Assembly (NCBI GenBank): GCA_032718475.1
Contig: JAUCBJ010004087.1
Location: 1 to 20,048 of the forward strand
From: Nemertoderma westbladi
Taxonomy: Eukaryota > Xenacoelomorpha > Nemertodermatida > Nemertodermatidae
DNA: 20,048 bases
Reading direction: 5' to 3'
Shown here: positions 9,479 to 18,255 of the stretch, piece after piece
Position numbering within the stretch: position 1 is the stretch's first letter
Layout of the letters: every line of letters starts with the position of its first letter
Program-made: the position numbers and the translations under genes
Notes under the pieces: generated by a model
Seen by the model: the letters and a program-made list of their open reading frames with translations, nothing else
What the model was told of the DNA's origin: nothing
Databases searched by the model: none

Positions 9479-9558
9479 AAGTACCGGTTTCGCTAAAACC
9501 TATGCAATTACTTTCAATTTGGAATACCATCCAAATATGGATTGCGAAAACGGTACTT
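9479..9558. repeat. Nested 15-bp inverted repeat
   Basis: AAGTACCGGTTTCGC (9479-9493) is complementary to GCGAAAACGGTACTT (9544-9558) at 14 of 15 positions. Inside the loop, TTTGGA (9518-9523) pairs with TCCAAA (9530-9535). The whole can fold as an ~80-base nested hairpin. It could be a small non-autonomous element remnant or a structured RNA; nothing else supports either. Confidence 0.6.
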
Positions 9559-9879
9559 ATACTATACTTAAGTATAAATAGGCAAGAAAAAGTGGAAAAT
9601 AATGCATTCATTCAAAAAATATAATATAATACAACGCACTTCAGTATAAATAATGTATAGTCAGCCACAAGGGGACATAACAAAATACAAAACATTTCTA
9701 GAATAAAATAACACACACGAAAAAATACAAAACAAGAACTGTGGAAGAAATAATCGTTGAGGTAAAGTAAAATTATATACCTGAATTCCATAAACATTTA
9801 CTTAACCCAGTTCAACCCACTTCACGAGAGTGCGCTGCGCAGAAGCAATAAAATAGTAAAAAATAGTTGCTTGGATGGA
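9559..9879. other. AT-rich DNA, no gene seen
   Basis: Open frames on the minus strand here are short and hydrophobic, as expected from AT-rich DNA. No conserved domain seen. Confidence 0.4.
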
Positions 9880-9904
9880 GGGGGGGGGGGGGGGGGGGGG
9901 GGGG
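9880..9904. repeat. 25-bp poly-G tract
   Basis: An uninterrupted run of 25 G on the plus strand. The length is subject to sequencing uncertainty. Confidence 0.9.
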
Positions 9905-10261
9905 TAATCATGAACTGGCGCAAATCTCACCAAGGCAAATTGTACGATTTCTAAGCAAAATAGGTTGAATAGGTAAAAAAATGTTTCTGGAATACCACGG
10001 TAACCTTGGATGTAGTTCTCCCAATCTAGAAGCAGTAATATACCCAACCATGGCGAAATCGATTCCGTTTATAATCAAATATTACGCACGTTGGCCAAAC
10101 AGCTGCATACTTTTGTTATAACCAACAGAATAAAATGTTTACTATATTTATAACCTAGTAAGACTGGGAGAATCACAGCCAATTATACAAACACCTGAAA
10201 TTAACACCATTGCAAACAAAATAACAATCTATTCTGCACCATGTATGGAAGGATAAATCGT
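9905..10261. other. Intergenic DNA, no gene seen
   Basis: Sequence between the poly-G tract and the 19-bp minisatellite. No exon or RNA gene recognised. Confidence 0.4.
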
Positions 10262-11235
10262 GGGGAATCAGGTTCTGGAAGGAATCAGAGGGAAAAACAG
10301 GTTCTGGAGAGAAACACAGGTTCTGGAGGGAAACACAGGTTATGGAGGGAAAAACAGGTTCTGGAAGGAACCAGAGGGAAATACAGGTTCTGGAAGGAAC
10401 AAGAGGGAAACTTTTCTGGTTCTGGAGGGAAAAACAGGTTCTGGAGGGAAACACAGGTTATGGAGGGAATCACAGGTTCTGGAGGGTAACACAGGTTCTG
10501 GAGGGTAACACAGGTTCTGGAGGGAATCACAGGTTCTGGAGGGAATCACAGGTTCTGGAGGGAAACACAGGTTCTGGAGGGAAACACAGGTTCTGGAGAG
10601 AATCACAGGTTTTGGAGAGAATCACAGGTTTTGGAGGGAAACACAGGTTCTGGAGGGTAACACAGGTTCTGGAGGGAATCACAGGTTCTGGAGGGAATCA
10701 CAGGTTCTGGAGGGAAACACAGGTTCTGGAGGGAAACACAGGTTCTGGAGGGAATCACAGGTTCTGGAGGGAATCACAGGTTCTGGAGAGAATCACAGGT
10801 TTTGGAGGGAAACACAGGTTCTGGAGTGAAACACAGGTTCTGGGGGGAATCACAGGTTCTGGAGGGAAACACAGGTTCTGGGGGGAATCACAGGTTCTGG
10901 AGGGAATCACAGGTTCTGGAGGGAAACACAGGTTCTGGGGGGAATCACAGGTTTTGGAGGGAAACACAGGTTCTGGGGGGAATCACAGGTTCTGGAGGGA
11001 ATCACAGGTTCTGGAGGGAAACACAGGTTCTGGAGTGAAACACAGGTTCTGGGGGGAATCACAGGTTTTGGAGGGAAACACAGGTTCTGGAGGGTAACAC
11101 AGGTTCTGGAGGGAATCACAGGTTCTGGAGGGAAACACAGGTTCTGGAGGGAAACACAGGTTCTGGAGAGAATCACAGGTTTTGGAGGGAAACACAGGTT
11201 CTGGAGGGAAACACAGGTTCTGGAGAGAATCACAG
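10262..11235. repeat. 19-bp minisatellite, about 51 units
   Basis: Unit CAGGTTCTGGAGGGAAACA, repeated for 974 bases. Variants alternate at a few positions: AAACAC or AATCAC or GTAACAC, TTCTGGA or TTTTGGA, and GGAGGG, GGAGAG or GGGGGG. Groups of variants recur in the same order (for example near 10600, 10790 and 11165), so blocks larger than one unit have been duplicated. The first ~180 bases are less regular (GGAAGGAACC variants). Long open frames on both strands exist only because the unit lacks stops; they are not genes. It lies about 830 bases beyond the importin-alpha stop codon. Confidence 0.95.
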
Positions 11236-11374
11236 TTGTATTAATGCAGCGATGGAATCTGTCAAATGATAATGATTGGATGATCCGGGGCTAATGTTCC
11301 ATATGGGCTAAAGGGAAAGGTTGGAGGAGCCAATGGCATAAGTGAGAGAAAGTGAAAGAGGAGTGGGGAGGGGA

Positions 11375-11395
11375 GGGGGGGGGGGGGGGGGGGGG
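11375..11395. repeat. 21-bp poly-G tract
   Basis: A run of 21 G preceded by a purine-rich stretch (GTGGGGAGGGGA), so the homopurine region extends left to about 11341. Confidence 0.9.
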
Positions 11396-11880
11396 TCGGA
11401 GCAATAATTTCATAATTACAATAAAGCACCAGTCTATCAGACACATATAACATACTGTATATACAACACAATACAACAACATAACGTATAAGCACCATTC
11501 GATTAAAATTCATAAATCTAATAAAATGTATTGGCAATCGAAATCGCACTTATTTTTTTTTTCAAAAACAACCAAAAAACAAAATCAACCGATAATTATT
11601 AAATTCAACAAACTAGATAGAGCAGTGAACACTCAGTGTTCCTACACATCATATTCATTTGACAGATTATCGTACGAAAATTACAAAGATCAAACGCACT
11701 GTTTAAATTCAATTTCAACCAGCGCAATAAGTATCAAAATATCCAGGAAATAAATCAAGATGCACCATTTTATATGAGCCAGACATGTGAGTCTCCTTTC
11801 ACAACACACAAACCCACTCATCAACAAAGCATCCAGAATGATAGAGTTTACCAAAAGTTAAACACCGTCGATCCAAGCAG
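11396..11880. other. AT-rich DNA downstream of importin alpha
   Basis: Probably contains part of the importin-alpha 3' untranslated region on the minus strand. I found no canonical minus-strand AATAAA; a weak TATAAA variant corresponds to 11769-11774. No other gene seen. Confidence 0.4.
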
Positions 11881-11920
11881 TCGAGTCCGTCATATCCTCA
11901 GTATCGCAAGTCATTTGGGA

Positions 11921-11938
11921 TAATAATAATAATAATAA
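11921..11938. repeat. (TAA)6 microsatellite
   Basis: Six TAA trinucleotides, 129 bases downstream of the importin-alpha stop and likely inside its 3' untranslated region. Confidence 0.85.
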
Positions 11939-12066
11939 ACATTTAAAAAACAAATTGGTATTATAGTTCAGAGAGTTTAGAAAGCTCATGTGAGCGACTT
12001 TACCGATAAGTGTGGCGAATCCAACGAAAGGAAACTCATAATCTCTCCATCCTCCTACTCGATGGA

Positions 12067-12245
12067 CTAACTGAAATCGAACCCGGTAGTGGGTGTCTCT
12101 CCCGCAGTGAACTCGAACGTATTCTCGCTCTGGTCTGGCAGGGTCCCCTCCTCCTCCACTCCGAAGTAGTGCTCGATAATGTCGTAGGCCTTCTGGTAGA
12201 TCTCGTGGTTCTCGTGGCCTTGAAGATATTCGATCTTCTCTAATC
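12067..12245 (-). CDS. KPNA: Importin alpha terminal coding exon
   Basis: 179 bases, from the acceptor GCTTTAG before 12245 to the stop TAG (12069-12067). It completes the split Gly codon and encodes [19 protein letters not shown], then [11 protein letters not shown] and an acidic, Thr-rich tail ending GFDFS. The segment up to IIEHYFG is the last armadillo repeat, where CAS binds for recycling. The tail after it is variable between species. Confidence 0.93.
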
Positions 12246-15200
12246 CTAAAGCGAGGGGATAAGAAATACATTGGAATTATATACAACATGAATCGTAGAA
12301 TCTGTAGAGGACAGTGTCCCGGGGACAGTGTACGAGGGAAAGCGTCCGGGGGTTGTGTCAAGGGGAAAGCGTCCCGGGGCAGTGTCTGAGGGACAGTGTA
12401 CGGTGGACTGTGTCCGGTGGACTGCGTCCGGTAGACAGTGTCCGGTGAACAGTGTACGAGGGAAAGCGTCCGGGGGCAGTGTCCGGTGAGCAGTGTACGA
12501 GGGAAAGCGTCCCGGGACAGTGTCCGGTGAGCAGTGTACGAGGGAAAGCGTCCGGGGGTTGTGTCAAGGGGAAAGCGTCCCGGGGCAGTGTCTGAGGGAC
12601 AGTGTACGGTGGACTGTGTCCGGTGGACAGTGTCCGGTGGACTGCGTCCGGTAGACAGTGTCCGGTGGACAGTGTCCGGGGAACAGTGTCCGAGGGACAG
12701 TGTACGAGGGACAGTGTCCGGGGGCAGTGTCTGAGGGACAGTGTACGGTGGACTGTGTCCGGTGGACTGTGTCCGGTGGACTGCGTCCGGTAGACAGTGT
12801 CCTGTGGACAGTGTCGCGTGGACAGTGTCCGGGGGACAGTGTCCGGGGGACAGTGTCCGGGGGATAGTGTCCGAGGGACAGTGTCCGGGGGATAGTGTCC
12901 GAGGGACAGTGTCCGAGGGACAGTGTCCAGGGGACAGTGTCCGGGGGACAGTGTCCGAGGGACAGTGTCCGGGGGACAGTGTCCGAGGGACAGTGTCCGG
13001 GGGACAGTGTCCGAGAGACAGTGTCTAAGGGACAGTGTACGAGGGACAGTGTCCGGGGGACAATGTCTGGGGGACAGTGTACGAGGGACAGTGTCCGGGG
13101 GACAGTGTCCGAGGGACAGTGTACGAGGGACAGTGTACGAGGGACAGTGTACGAGGGACAGTGTACGAGGGACAGTGTCCTGTCCAGTGGACAGTGTAAG
13201 AGGGACAGTGTACGGCGGACTGTGTCCCGTGGACTGCGTCCGGTAGACAGTGTCCTGTGGACAGTGTCCGGTGGACAGTGTCCGGGGGACAGTGTCCGGG
13301 GGACAGTGTCCGGGGGATAGTGTCCGAGGGACAGTGTCCGGGGGACAGTGTCCGGGGGACAGTGTCCGAGAGACAGTGTCTAAGGGACAGTGTACGAGGG
13401 ACAGTGTCCGGGGGACAACAGTGTCTAAGGGACAGTGTACGAGGGACAGTGTCCGGGGGACAATGTCTGGGGGACAGTGTACGAGGGACAGTGTCCGAGG
13501 GACAGTGTACGAGGGACAGTGTCCGGGGGACAGTGTCCGAGGGACAGTGTACGAGGGACAGTGTACGAGGGACAGTGTCCTGCCCAGTGGACAGTGTACA
13601 AGGGACAGTGTACGAGGGACAGTGTACAAGGGACAGTGTACGAGGGACAGTGTACGAGGGACAGTGTACGAGGGACAGTGTCCGGCGTACCATTAATATA
13701 TAAACTTACCGTAGCACTCCTCTATAGCCAGCGCGTATGTATTGGAATCAGCTGTTCCCTTCGAGTCCATCTCTCCGAGACGAAGGATGTTCGAGAGACC
13801 ATTAAGTGCGACCTGCACGACCTTAGTGTCCATCACGTTCAACAGATCGCACAGCGGTGGGATGCAGTTCTGTTCCACCAAATATCTACCCAATGTAAAT
13901 TAAAGCTAAGTTTGGCATTTTGAGAAACATTGCAAGTTGGTTATTAGAGGCATCCCACAGGTTGCAATATTTATTTTGGAATATTAAAGTACTGGAATAA
14001 TTTTGTATCAAAAATTTTGTAAAGTGAGACATGTTATAATATTATAGATGTTGAAAGCCGACAAAGAGAGTGATCAAATATAAATTCATTTTAACCTAAA
14101 TCATTATAGCAAATTATCTTTTGGTCAGCTATATCAGTGTTTGGGGCTACTATTTTGTCCACTAACCTTGTTTGCTGCGGACTTCCGTCCACTCACCTTG
14201 TTTGCTGAGGACTTCCGCCCGCTCACCTTCTTTGCTGCGGACTTCCATTCACTCACCTTGTTTGCTGCGGACTTCCACCCACTCAACTCGATTGCTGCGG
14301 ACTTCCATCCACTCACCTTGTTTGCTGCGGACTTCCGCCAGATGTTGCATTGGTTATTGCCCAACTATATCCGTGTTTGATGGCTACCATTTTGTACACT
14401 TACCTTGTTTGCTGCTGACTTCCATCCACTCACCTTGTTTGCTGCGGACTTCCGCCCGATATTACCATTTTGTCCACTCACCTTGTTTACTGCATACTTC
14501 CGTTAACTCACCTTGTTTGCTGCGGACTTCCGTCCACTCAACTTATTTGCTGCGGACTTCCGTCCACTCACCTTGTTTGCTGCGGACTTCCATCCACTCA
14601 CCTTGTTTGCTGCGGACTTCCGTCCACTCACCTTGTTTGCTGCAGACTTCCGCCCGATGTTGCATTGGTTATTTCCCAACCATATCCGTGTTTGATGGCT
14701 ACCATTTTGTCCACTCACCTTGTTTGCTGCGGACTTTCTCCCACTTACCTTGTTTGCTGGCGGACTTCCGCCCGTTCGCCTTGTTTGCTGCGGACTTCCG
14801 CCCACCCACCTTGTTTGCTGCGGACTTCCATCCAATGTTACCATTTTGTCCACTTACATTGTTTGCTGTAGACTTCCGCCCACTCATCTAGTTTGCTGCG
14901 GACTTCCGTCTACTCACCTTGTTTGCTGAGGACTTCCGTCCGCTCGCCTTGTTTGCTGCGGACTTCCGACCACTCACCTTGTTTGCTGCGGACTTCCGCC
15001 CGATGTTGCATTTGTTATTGCCCATGCAGCTTCTTTCCTTGTCTTAAAGTCAGCAGTGCTTAGAATTTCAATTAAAACCGGCATAATGTTGGAATCAATG
15101 ACAGCCTGTAAAAATGAACAAAGGTTTACAATAATTACACCAATTAGTACAACAGTTGTAATAACGAAAGTTCAATTTGAAAAGGGAATATGCATAATAT

Positions 15201-15627
15201 ACATCATTGCATATTTCAAGTTTGAAATATTTATTTCATCCTTTAGAAATCCCAACTACCTAAATACAGCATACCAAAATCCCAACTACCTAAATACAGC
15301 ATACCAAAATCCCAACTACCTAAATACAGCATACCATACCATACTACTCAGTCTGGGATCGAAATCTGATTTACGGACAGAATAAAATAAATAAATACGA
15401 CATTGACTAAATGTTGAGTCACCTGTATTTGACAACGATTACCAGCTGTAATGTTGCTGATGGTCCAGCACGCCTCCTTGCGGACCGATTCCTTATTGCT
15501 GGACAGCAGATGGAGTAGACATGGTAGAGCGGAGCAGTTGAGTATCATCTGAGTCTGACTGTCGTCGCCGGTGACGATGTTACCGACAGCGCGTAGAGCG
15601 GACGATATAACCGCGTTATGACTGCTC
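12067..15627 (-). CDS. KPNA: Importin subunit alpha (KPNA1/5/6 type), last four coding exons
   Basis: Join on the minus strand of 15627-15423, 15105-14978, 13885-13710 and 12245-12067, ending at TAG. The joined 688 bases encode about 228 residues, roughly the C-terminal 40-45% of an importin alpha, the adaptor that binds nuclear localisation signals and hands cargo to importin beta. Visible are late armadillo repeats with the conserved Trp...Asn ladder pairs KEACWTISN and KEAAWAITN of the minor NLS-binding groove, then [17 protein letters not shown] and the C-terminal [10 protein letters not shown] / IIEHYFG segment that binds the export factor CAS. The phrases [21 protein letters not shown] and the C-terminal FEF...FDF pattern fit the alpha-1 (KPNA1/5/6) clade better than KPNA2. 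All three introns have GT-AG ends and phases that keep the frame. Upstream exons, including the importin-beta-binding domain, are not in the window or were not recognised. Confidence 0.93.
12309..13685. repeat. 14-bp minisatellite filling importin intron 12246-13709
   Basis: About 98 units of GGACAGTGTCCGGG and variants (GTGTACGAGG, GTGTCCGAGG, GTGTCTGAGG). It takes up 1377 of the 1464 intron bases, leaving about 25 bases after the donor and 63 before the acceptor. Each consensus unit contains GGACA-G-TGTCC, an 11-bp interrupted palindrome. Longer blocks are duplicated: a segment with GTCCGGGGGTTGTGTCAAGG is at ~12346 and ~12549, and one with TGTCTAAGGGACAGTGTACG is at ~13021 and ~13376. A 14-base unit without stops gives open frames of up to 423 codons on both strands; these are artefacts. 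Confidence 0.95.
13710..13885 (-). CDS. KPNA: Importin alpha exon, penultimate, armadillo repeats 8-10
   Basis: 176 bases. The acceptor is TTGGGTAG before 13885 and the donor is GTAAGT (13709-13704). The first A completes the Arg codon from the previous exon. It then encodes [30 protein letters not shown], a variable Ser/Lys/Thr loop, then AIEECYG. The last G is split with the terminal exon. The downstream 14-bp array begins about 25 bases after this donor. Confidence 0.94.
13886..14120 (-). other. Unique 3' part of the importin intron
   Basis: AT-rich sequence between the end of the splice-donor array and the acceptor of the exon at 13885. It should hold the branch point and polypyrimidine tract used with any donor upstream; no exact branch site is assigned. 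Confidence 0.5.
14121..14977 (-). repeat. 30-bp intronic array derived from the exon end and 5' splice site
   Basis: On the minus strand the unit is GTGAGTGG(N)CGGAAGTCCGCAG followed by CAAACAAG, 30 bases. It equals the last 20 bases of exon 14978-15105 plus the first bases of its intron. I count about 22 intronic copies plus the true exon copy. Many retain AAG|GTGAGT exactly. Two places (around 14337-14370 and 14652-14685) hold a longer exon copy that extends through GGGCAATAACCAATGCAAC, then switch to a linker that reads CCATTTTGT on the plus strand and recurs near 14385, 14463, 14701 and 14840. The array therefore has a larger period of about 310 bases as well. A stop (TGA) lies in each copy in the importin frame. 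Confidence 0.93.
14978..15105 (-). CDS. KPNA: Importin alpha exon with KEAAWAITN; source of the intron array
   Basis: 128 bases. The acceptor is TTTTTACAG before 15105 and the donor is GTGAGTG (14977-14971). It encodes [28 protein letters not shown] and SPQQT, then AG of a split Arg codon completed by the next exon. The residues at the exon end are conserved in the family (human forms have TSGG.PEQI at this place), so the exon is ancestral. The last 20 coding bases and the donor are repeated many times in the following intron. Reading past the true donor meets TGA at once in the importin frame, so only this first donor gives a normal protein. Confidence 0.94.
15247..15335. repeat. Three tandem 30-bp units in importin intron 15106-15422
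   Basis: AAATCCCAACTACCTAAATA and the next 10 bases are repeated almost exactly three times, starting at 15247, 15277 and 15307. The near identity implies recent duplication. The unit is unrelated in sequence to the 30-bp unit of the next intron. Confidence 0.92.
15423..15627 (-). CDS. KPNA: Importin alpha exon, armadillo repeats around the minor NLS site
   Basis: 205 bases on the minus strand. The acceptor is TTGTAG before 15627 and the donor is GTGACT (15422-15417). The first G completes a codon split with the missing upstream exon; 68 whole codons follow, ending in CAG. Readable family landmarks are [20 protein letters not shown] and KEACWTISN with the groove Trp and Asn. The match to family sequence runs from the acceptor to the donor. 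The donor GTGACT is weaker than the GTAAGT and GTGAGT used by the next exons. Confidence 0.93.
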
Positions 15628-17322
15628 CTACAATAGAAAATCGAGAACATTCAATAGGAATTAACGGTATTCCAGTAACTCTCTGCAGCTGACTGTGCTT
15701 GGCCATTTTTCGGAACGTGAAATACATTATAAATATAATTTCGCATATAACTAGACCCGCTCCACATCGATCGTACTATCATTGGACAGGTTCTCCAATT
15801 ACATGACAACGGGTAAACGTAAACGGAAAGACTAATCTCGATGCTATACACCATGCCCCGGGATATAGTGCCGTAGTTTAATGACACGATCCCCGCCCCC
15901 CAAGTTTTTCCCCAAACCTTAATGTGATCGCATGTAATTTGACCTACCTCCAACTTGGGAGAGCCACAATTATTATTTTTCACTTTCATTCTTTAGCTAC
16001 ATGCGTTTAAAAACTGTCTCCGCCGATATTGCACCTGTTACACTCGGTTATTCTTTAACCTGATAGTGTTTTGTGCGGTGTGTGTGGGGGGGGGGGTGTG
16101 TCTAGTTATTGTTTATTGTTTATACCCTGTAATTGATGTCCCTAATCTAATGAAAGGCCCGGGGCCTATCCCGGTTTGAAGTTTGAAGATAATATTTTAT
16201 ATATGCAGCTAATACAGTTACCCATTATTGGTTGGTAACTAATTATCACATGGCGCATTGTGCATCACTTAGCGGTTAACATTTAAATTTATTTCATTAA
16301 TATATTTTTCACAGTTAATTAATAATTCTAGATACTGTACTTCTTTATGTCATTTGTAAACTTCCCTAAACTTAATCCTAAACTTAATTAAAGAAAGAAA
16401 ACTTTTATAAGAGCAATAACTCGATCGTGTTATAATAATATTCCATTCGTACACATTCCCCCTCAATAAACAGAATTACGTGTTTGAATAGCTCAATTTA
16501 AGGGAGAAATGTTTGAGGAAGAGCTTATCTCCTATAACTTGGCCGACGCCTTAACGACCAGTACTATACAATTTACCTATGTCACTCTACGGTGCCATGG
16601 GGTGCCATATTTCAAGGGATGGAAGGCTAACTACGTAGTACAGGAGCGATAGTGGCAATTATTGTGCAACCTTGACGGAAACTCCCGCCAATCAAACACA
16701 ATCGACGCCAATGAAAAATCCACTTCGTTGAATTATATATTGTAAATGTAAAGGACAGAGAGTTATTGAATTATTTTAATTGAATTATTTAAAGTTGGTA
16801 ACTTTAATACAAAAATCTACACATACATACAGTTATAGTAAGTATAGGATCGAATAGTAAGATATTAAATTAAAAATATATAATTTCCTGTATCCTGTAA
16901 TGGTTACCTAAATTGAACCAATAATGTTAACCTAAGCTAAATTAACCTTACCTAAGTCATTGTAAGACATTTCGTGTAATTTCTGCATCAAATTACCTCA
17001 GGTTAGGGTTGCATGACAGTTATAATTTGCAATTATTTTGGAATATCTGAATTTCAGCCAAGTGAAGTGATACAGGGGGGGTTCGGTTCTGACCCCCTTT
17101 GATTTATCAAACACACTATTTTATCTGAAAAAGTGAGAGTTACGTAAATTTCAATATTTTTTAGAAACTCTACTAAGTGGGAAAAATAGATTTTCGAATA
17201 AACTAAACTTTTGATTATTGTTTTGGTTTGAATAACGTGCCACCGTTCCTTTCCCTTAATTGATAATTTATCATTGAGACGAGAGAATAATTCGCCGAAA
17301 TGGAATTTGCGTCGAGCTCCCT
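15628..17322. other. Upstream importin intron or intergenic DNA, no exon found
   Basis: Lies upstream of the first visible importin exon on the minus strand, so at least its near part is intron. I looked for earlier importin exons (armadillo Trp...Asn motifs) and saw none. It includes an 11-G run in a TG-rich stretch (16081-16100), a doubled GGTGCCAT near 16590 and AT-rich repeats of TTAACCT/CCTAA type near 16900-16970. Confidence 0.4.
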
Positions 17323-17338
17323 CCCCCCCCCCCCCCCC
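17323..17338. repeat. 16-bp poly-C tract
   Basis: A run of 16 C preceded by CTCCCT, next to the hairpin at 17345-17368. Confidence 0.85.
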
Positions 17339-17344
17339 GTACGT

Positions 17345-17368
17345 CCACCGTACGTGTCTGTACGGTGG
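17345..17368. repeat. Perfect 9-bp hairpin
   Basis: CCACCGTAC (17345-17353) pairs with GTACGGTGG (17360-17368) around the 6-base loop GTGTCT. It lies seven bases after the poly-C tract. Confidence 0.75.
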
Positions 17369-17399
17369 CTGATTGCGGCCAATTATTTCAATAAAATTA

Positions 17400-17447
17400 T
17401 TTTTCACCCGGGTGAAAAACATTTATCACCCGGGTGAAAAACATTTA
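17400..17447. repeat. 20-bp palindrome and its 22-bp tandem copy
   Basis: Positions 17400-17419 form a perfect palindrome centred on CCCGGG (five T, CACCCGGGTG, five A). CACCCGGGTG with the following AAAAACATTTA recurs 22 bases later at 17427, where the left T arm is lost. Confidence 0.8.
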
Positions 17448-17491
17448 CCTTTTATTTGACTTTTTTGTCCTCCTTTTTTTACGAATTGTGT

Positions 17492-17531
17492 ATAATGACT
17501 TTTGTTGTCCCTTAATGACTTTTGTTGTCAT
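17492..17531. repeat. 20-bp tandem duplication
   Basis: AATGACTTTTGTTGTC occurs at 17494 and 17514, period 20, with a partial third AATG following near 17535. Confidence 0.8.
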
Positions 17532-17581
17532 TTTAATGTTTGCTTTAATGGTTAATGCTTTTTATGTATGTATTTCTTCAA

Positions 17582-17627
17582 ACTGTCAGACAGCTGATTT
17601 CTGGACTGTCAGACAGTTGATTTCAAC
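17582..17627. repeat. 23-bp tandem duplication of a palindrome
   Basis: ACTGTCAGACAG at 17582 and 17605, each followed by (C/T)TGATTTC. CTGTC-A-GACAG is itself an 11-bp interrupted palindrome. Confidence 0.8.
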
Positions 17628-17628
17628 A

Positions 17629-18180
17629 TAAACGGTCACTCTACCAAATCAGGGAAAGGAGCAGGTTACAGAGGCGGGATTTTCTAACCAAAACAATAAA
17701 CAATCACTTTACCAAATGAAGGAAAGGAGCAGGTTACATAGATGGTCTTTTCTAACCAAAACAATAAACGATAACATTACCAATTGAGAGAAAGGAGCAG
17801 GTTACAGAGGCGGGATTTCCTAACCAAAACAATAAACGATCACTTAACTAATTGAGGGAAAGGAGCAGGTTACAGAGGCGGGATTTTCTAACCAAAACAA
17901 TAAACGATCACTTAACTATTTGAGGGAAAGGAGCAGGTTACAGATGCGGGATTTTCTAACCAAAAACAATAAGCGATCATTTAACTAATTGAGGGAAAGG
18001 GGCAGGTTACAGAGGCGGGATTTTCTAACCAAAACAATAAACAGTCACTTTACAAAATGAAGGAAAGGAGCAGGTTACAGAGGCGGGCCTTTCTAACCAA
18101 AACAATAACCGGTCACTTTACCAAATCAGGGAAAGGAGCAGGTTACAGAAGCGGAATTTTCTAACCAAAACAACCGGTCA
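17629..18180. repeat. 68-bp tandem array, eight units
   Basis: CAGGTTACAGAGGCGGGATT anchors at 17662, 17730, 17798, 17866, 17934, 18003, 18071 and 18139, spaced 68 bases (69 once). The rest of the unit is TTCTAACCAAAACAATAAACG, then a variable CACTTTACCAAAT or CACTTAACTAATT, then GAGGGAAAGGAG. First and last units share ACCAAATCAGGG, middle ones share TTAACTA-TTGAGGG, so units fall into two subtypes. A diverged single copy lies at 19443-19487. Confidence 0.93.
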
Positions 18181-18184
18181 GCCG

Positions 18185-18255
18185 GTAGGCCTACCATTAC
18201 CGTATTTAAATGGTAGGCTACACAATAGGCCTACAGCAGTACCGGTGCCGGAACC
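18185..18255. repeat. Cluster of TAGGCCTA and ACCGGT inverted repeats
   Basis: GTAGGCCTACCATT (18185-18198) pairs, with one unmatched base, with AATGGTAGGCTAC (18209-18221). A second TAGGCCTA lies at 18226-18233. Then GTACCGG and CCGGTAC flank 18240-18260. The sequence can form several alternative hairpins just downstream of the 68-bp array. Confidence 0.6.

Noticed and set aside
10173-11233. Repetitive open frames, 70-251 codons, both strands
   Set aside because: By-products of the stop-free 19-bp minisatellite; no start context, domain or codon pattern supports a gene.
10262-11235. CRISPR-like array
   Set aside because: Units are contiguous without spacers, and the context is a eukaryotic genome.
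12309-13685. GGACAnTGTCC as steroid-receptor or p53-type binding sites
   Set aside because: The half-site spacing is one base rather than the three of steroid receptor elements, and the motif is a simple repeat unit.
12358-13703. Open frames of up to 423 codons on both strands with Pro/Thr/Cys- or Ser/Val/Arg-rich repeats
   Set aside because: They are by-products of a 14-bp unit without stop codons and lie inside an intron of importin alpha.
14134-14929. Open frames with repeated [10 protein letters not shown]-like or [10 protein letters not shown]-like units
   Set aside because: They come from the 30-bp intronic array; the unit length is a multiple of three, so frames stay open. The importin frame itself hits TGA in every unit.
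15651-15989. 112-codon minus-strand frame upstream of the first visible importin exon
   Set aside because: It shows no armadillo motif or other domain and sits next to the intron acceptor, so it is most likely chance.
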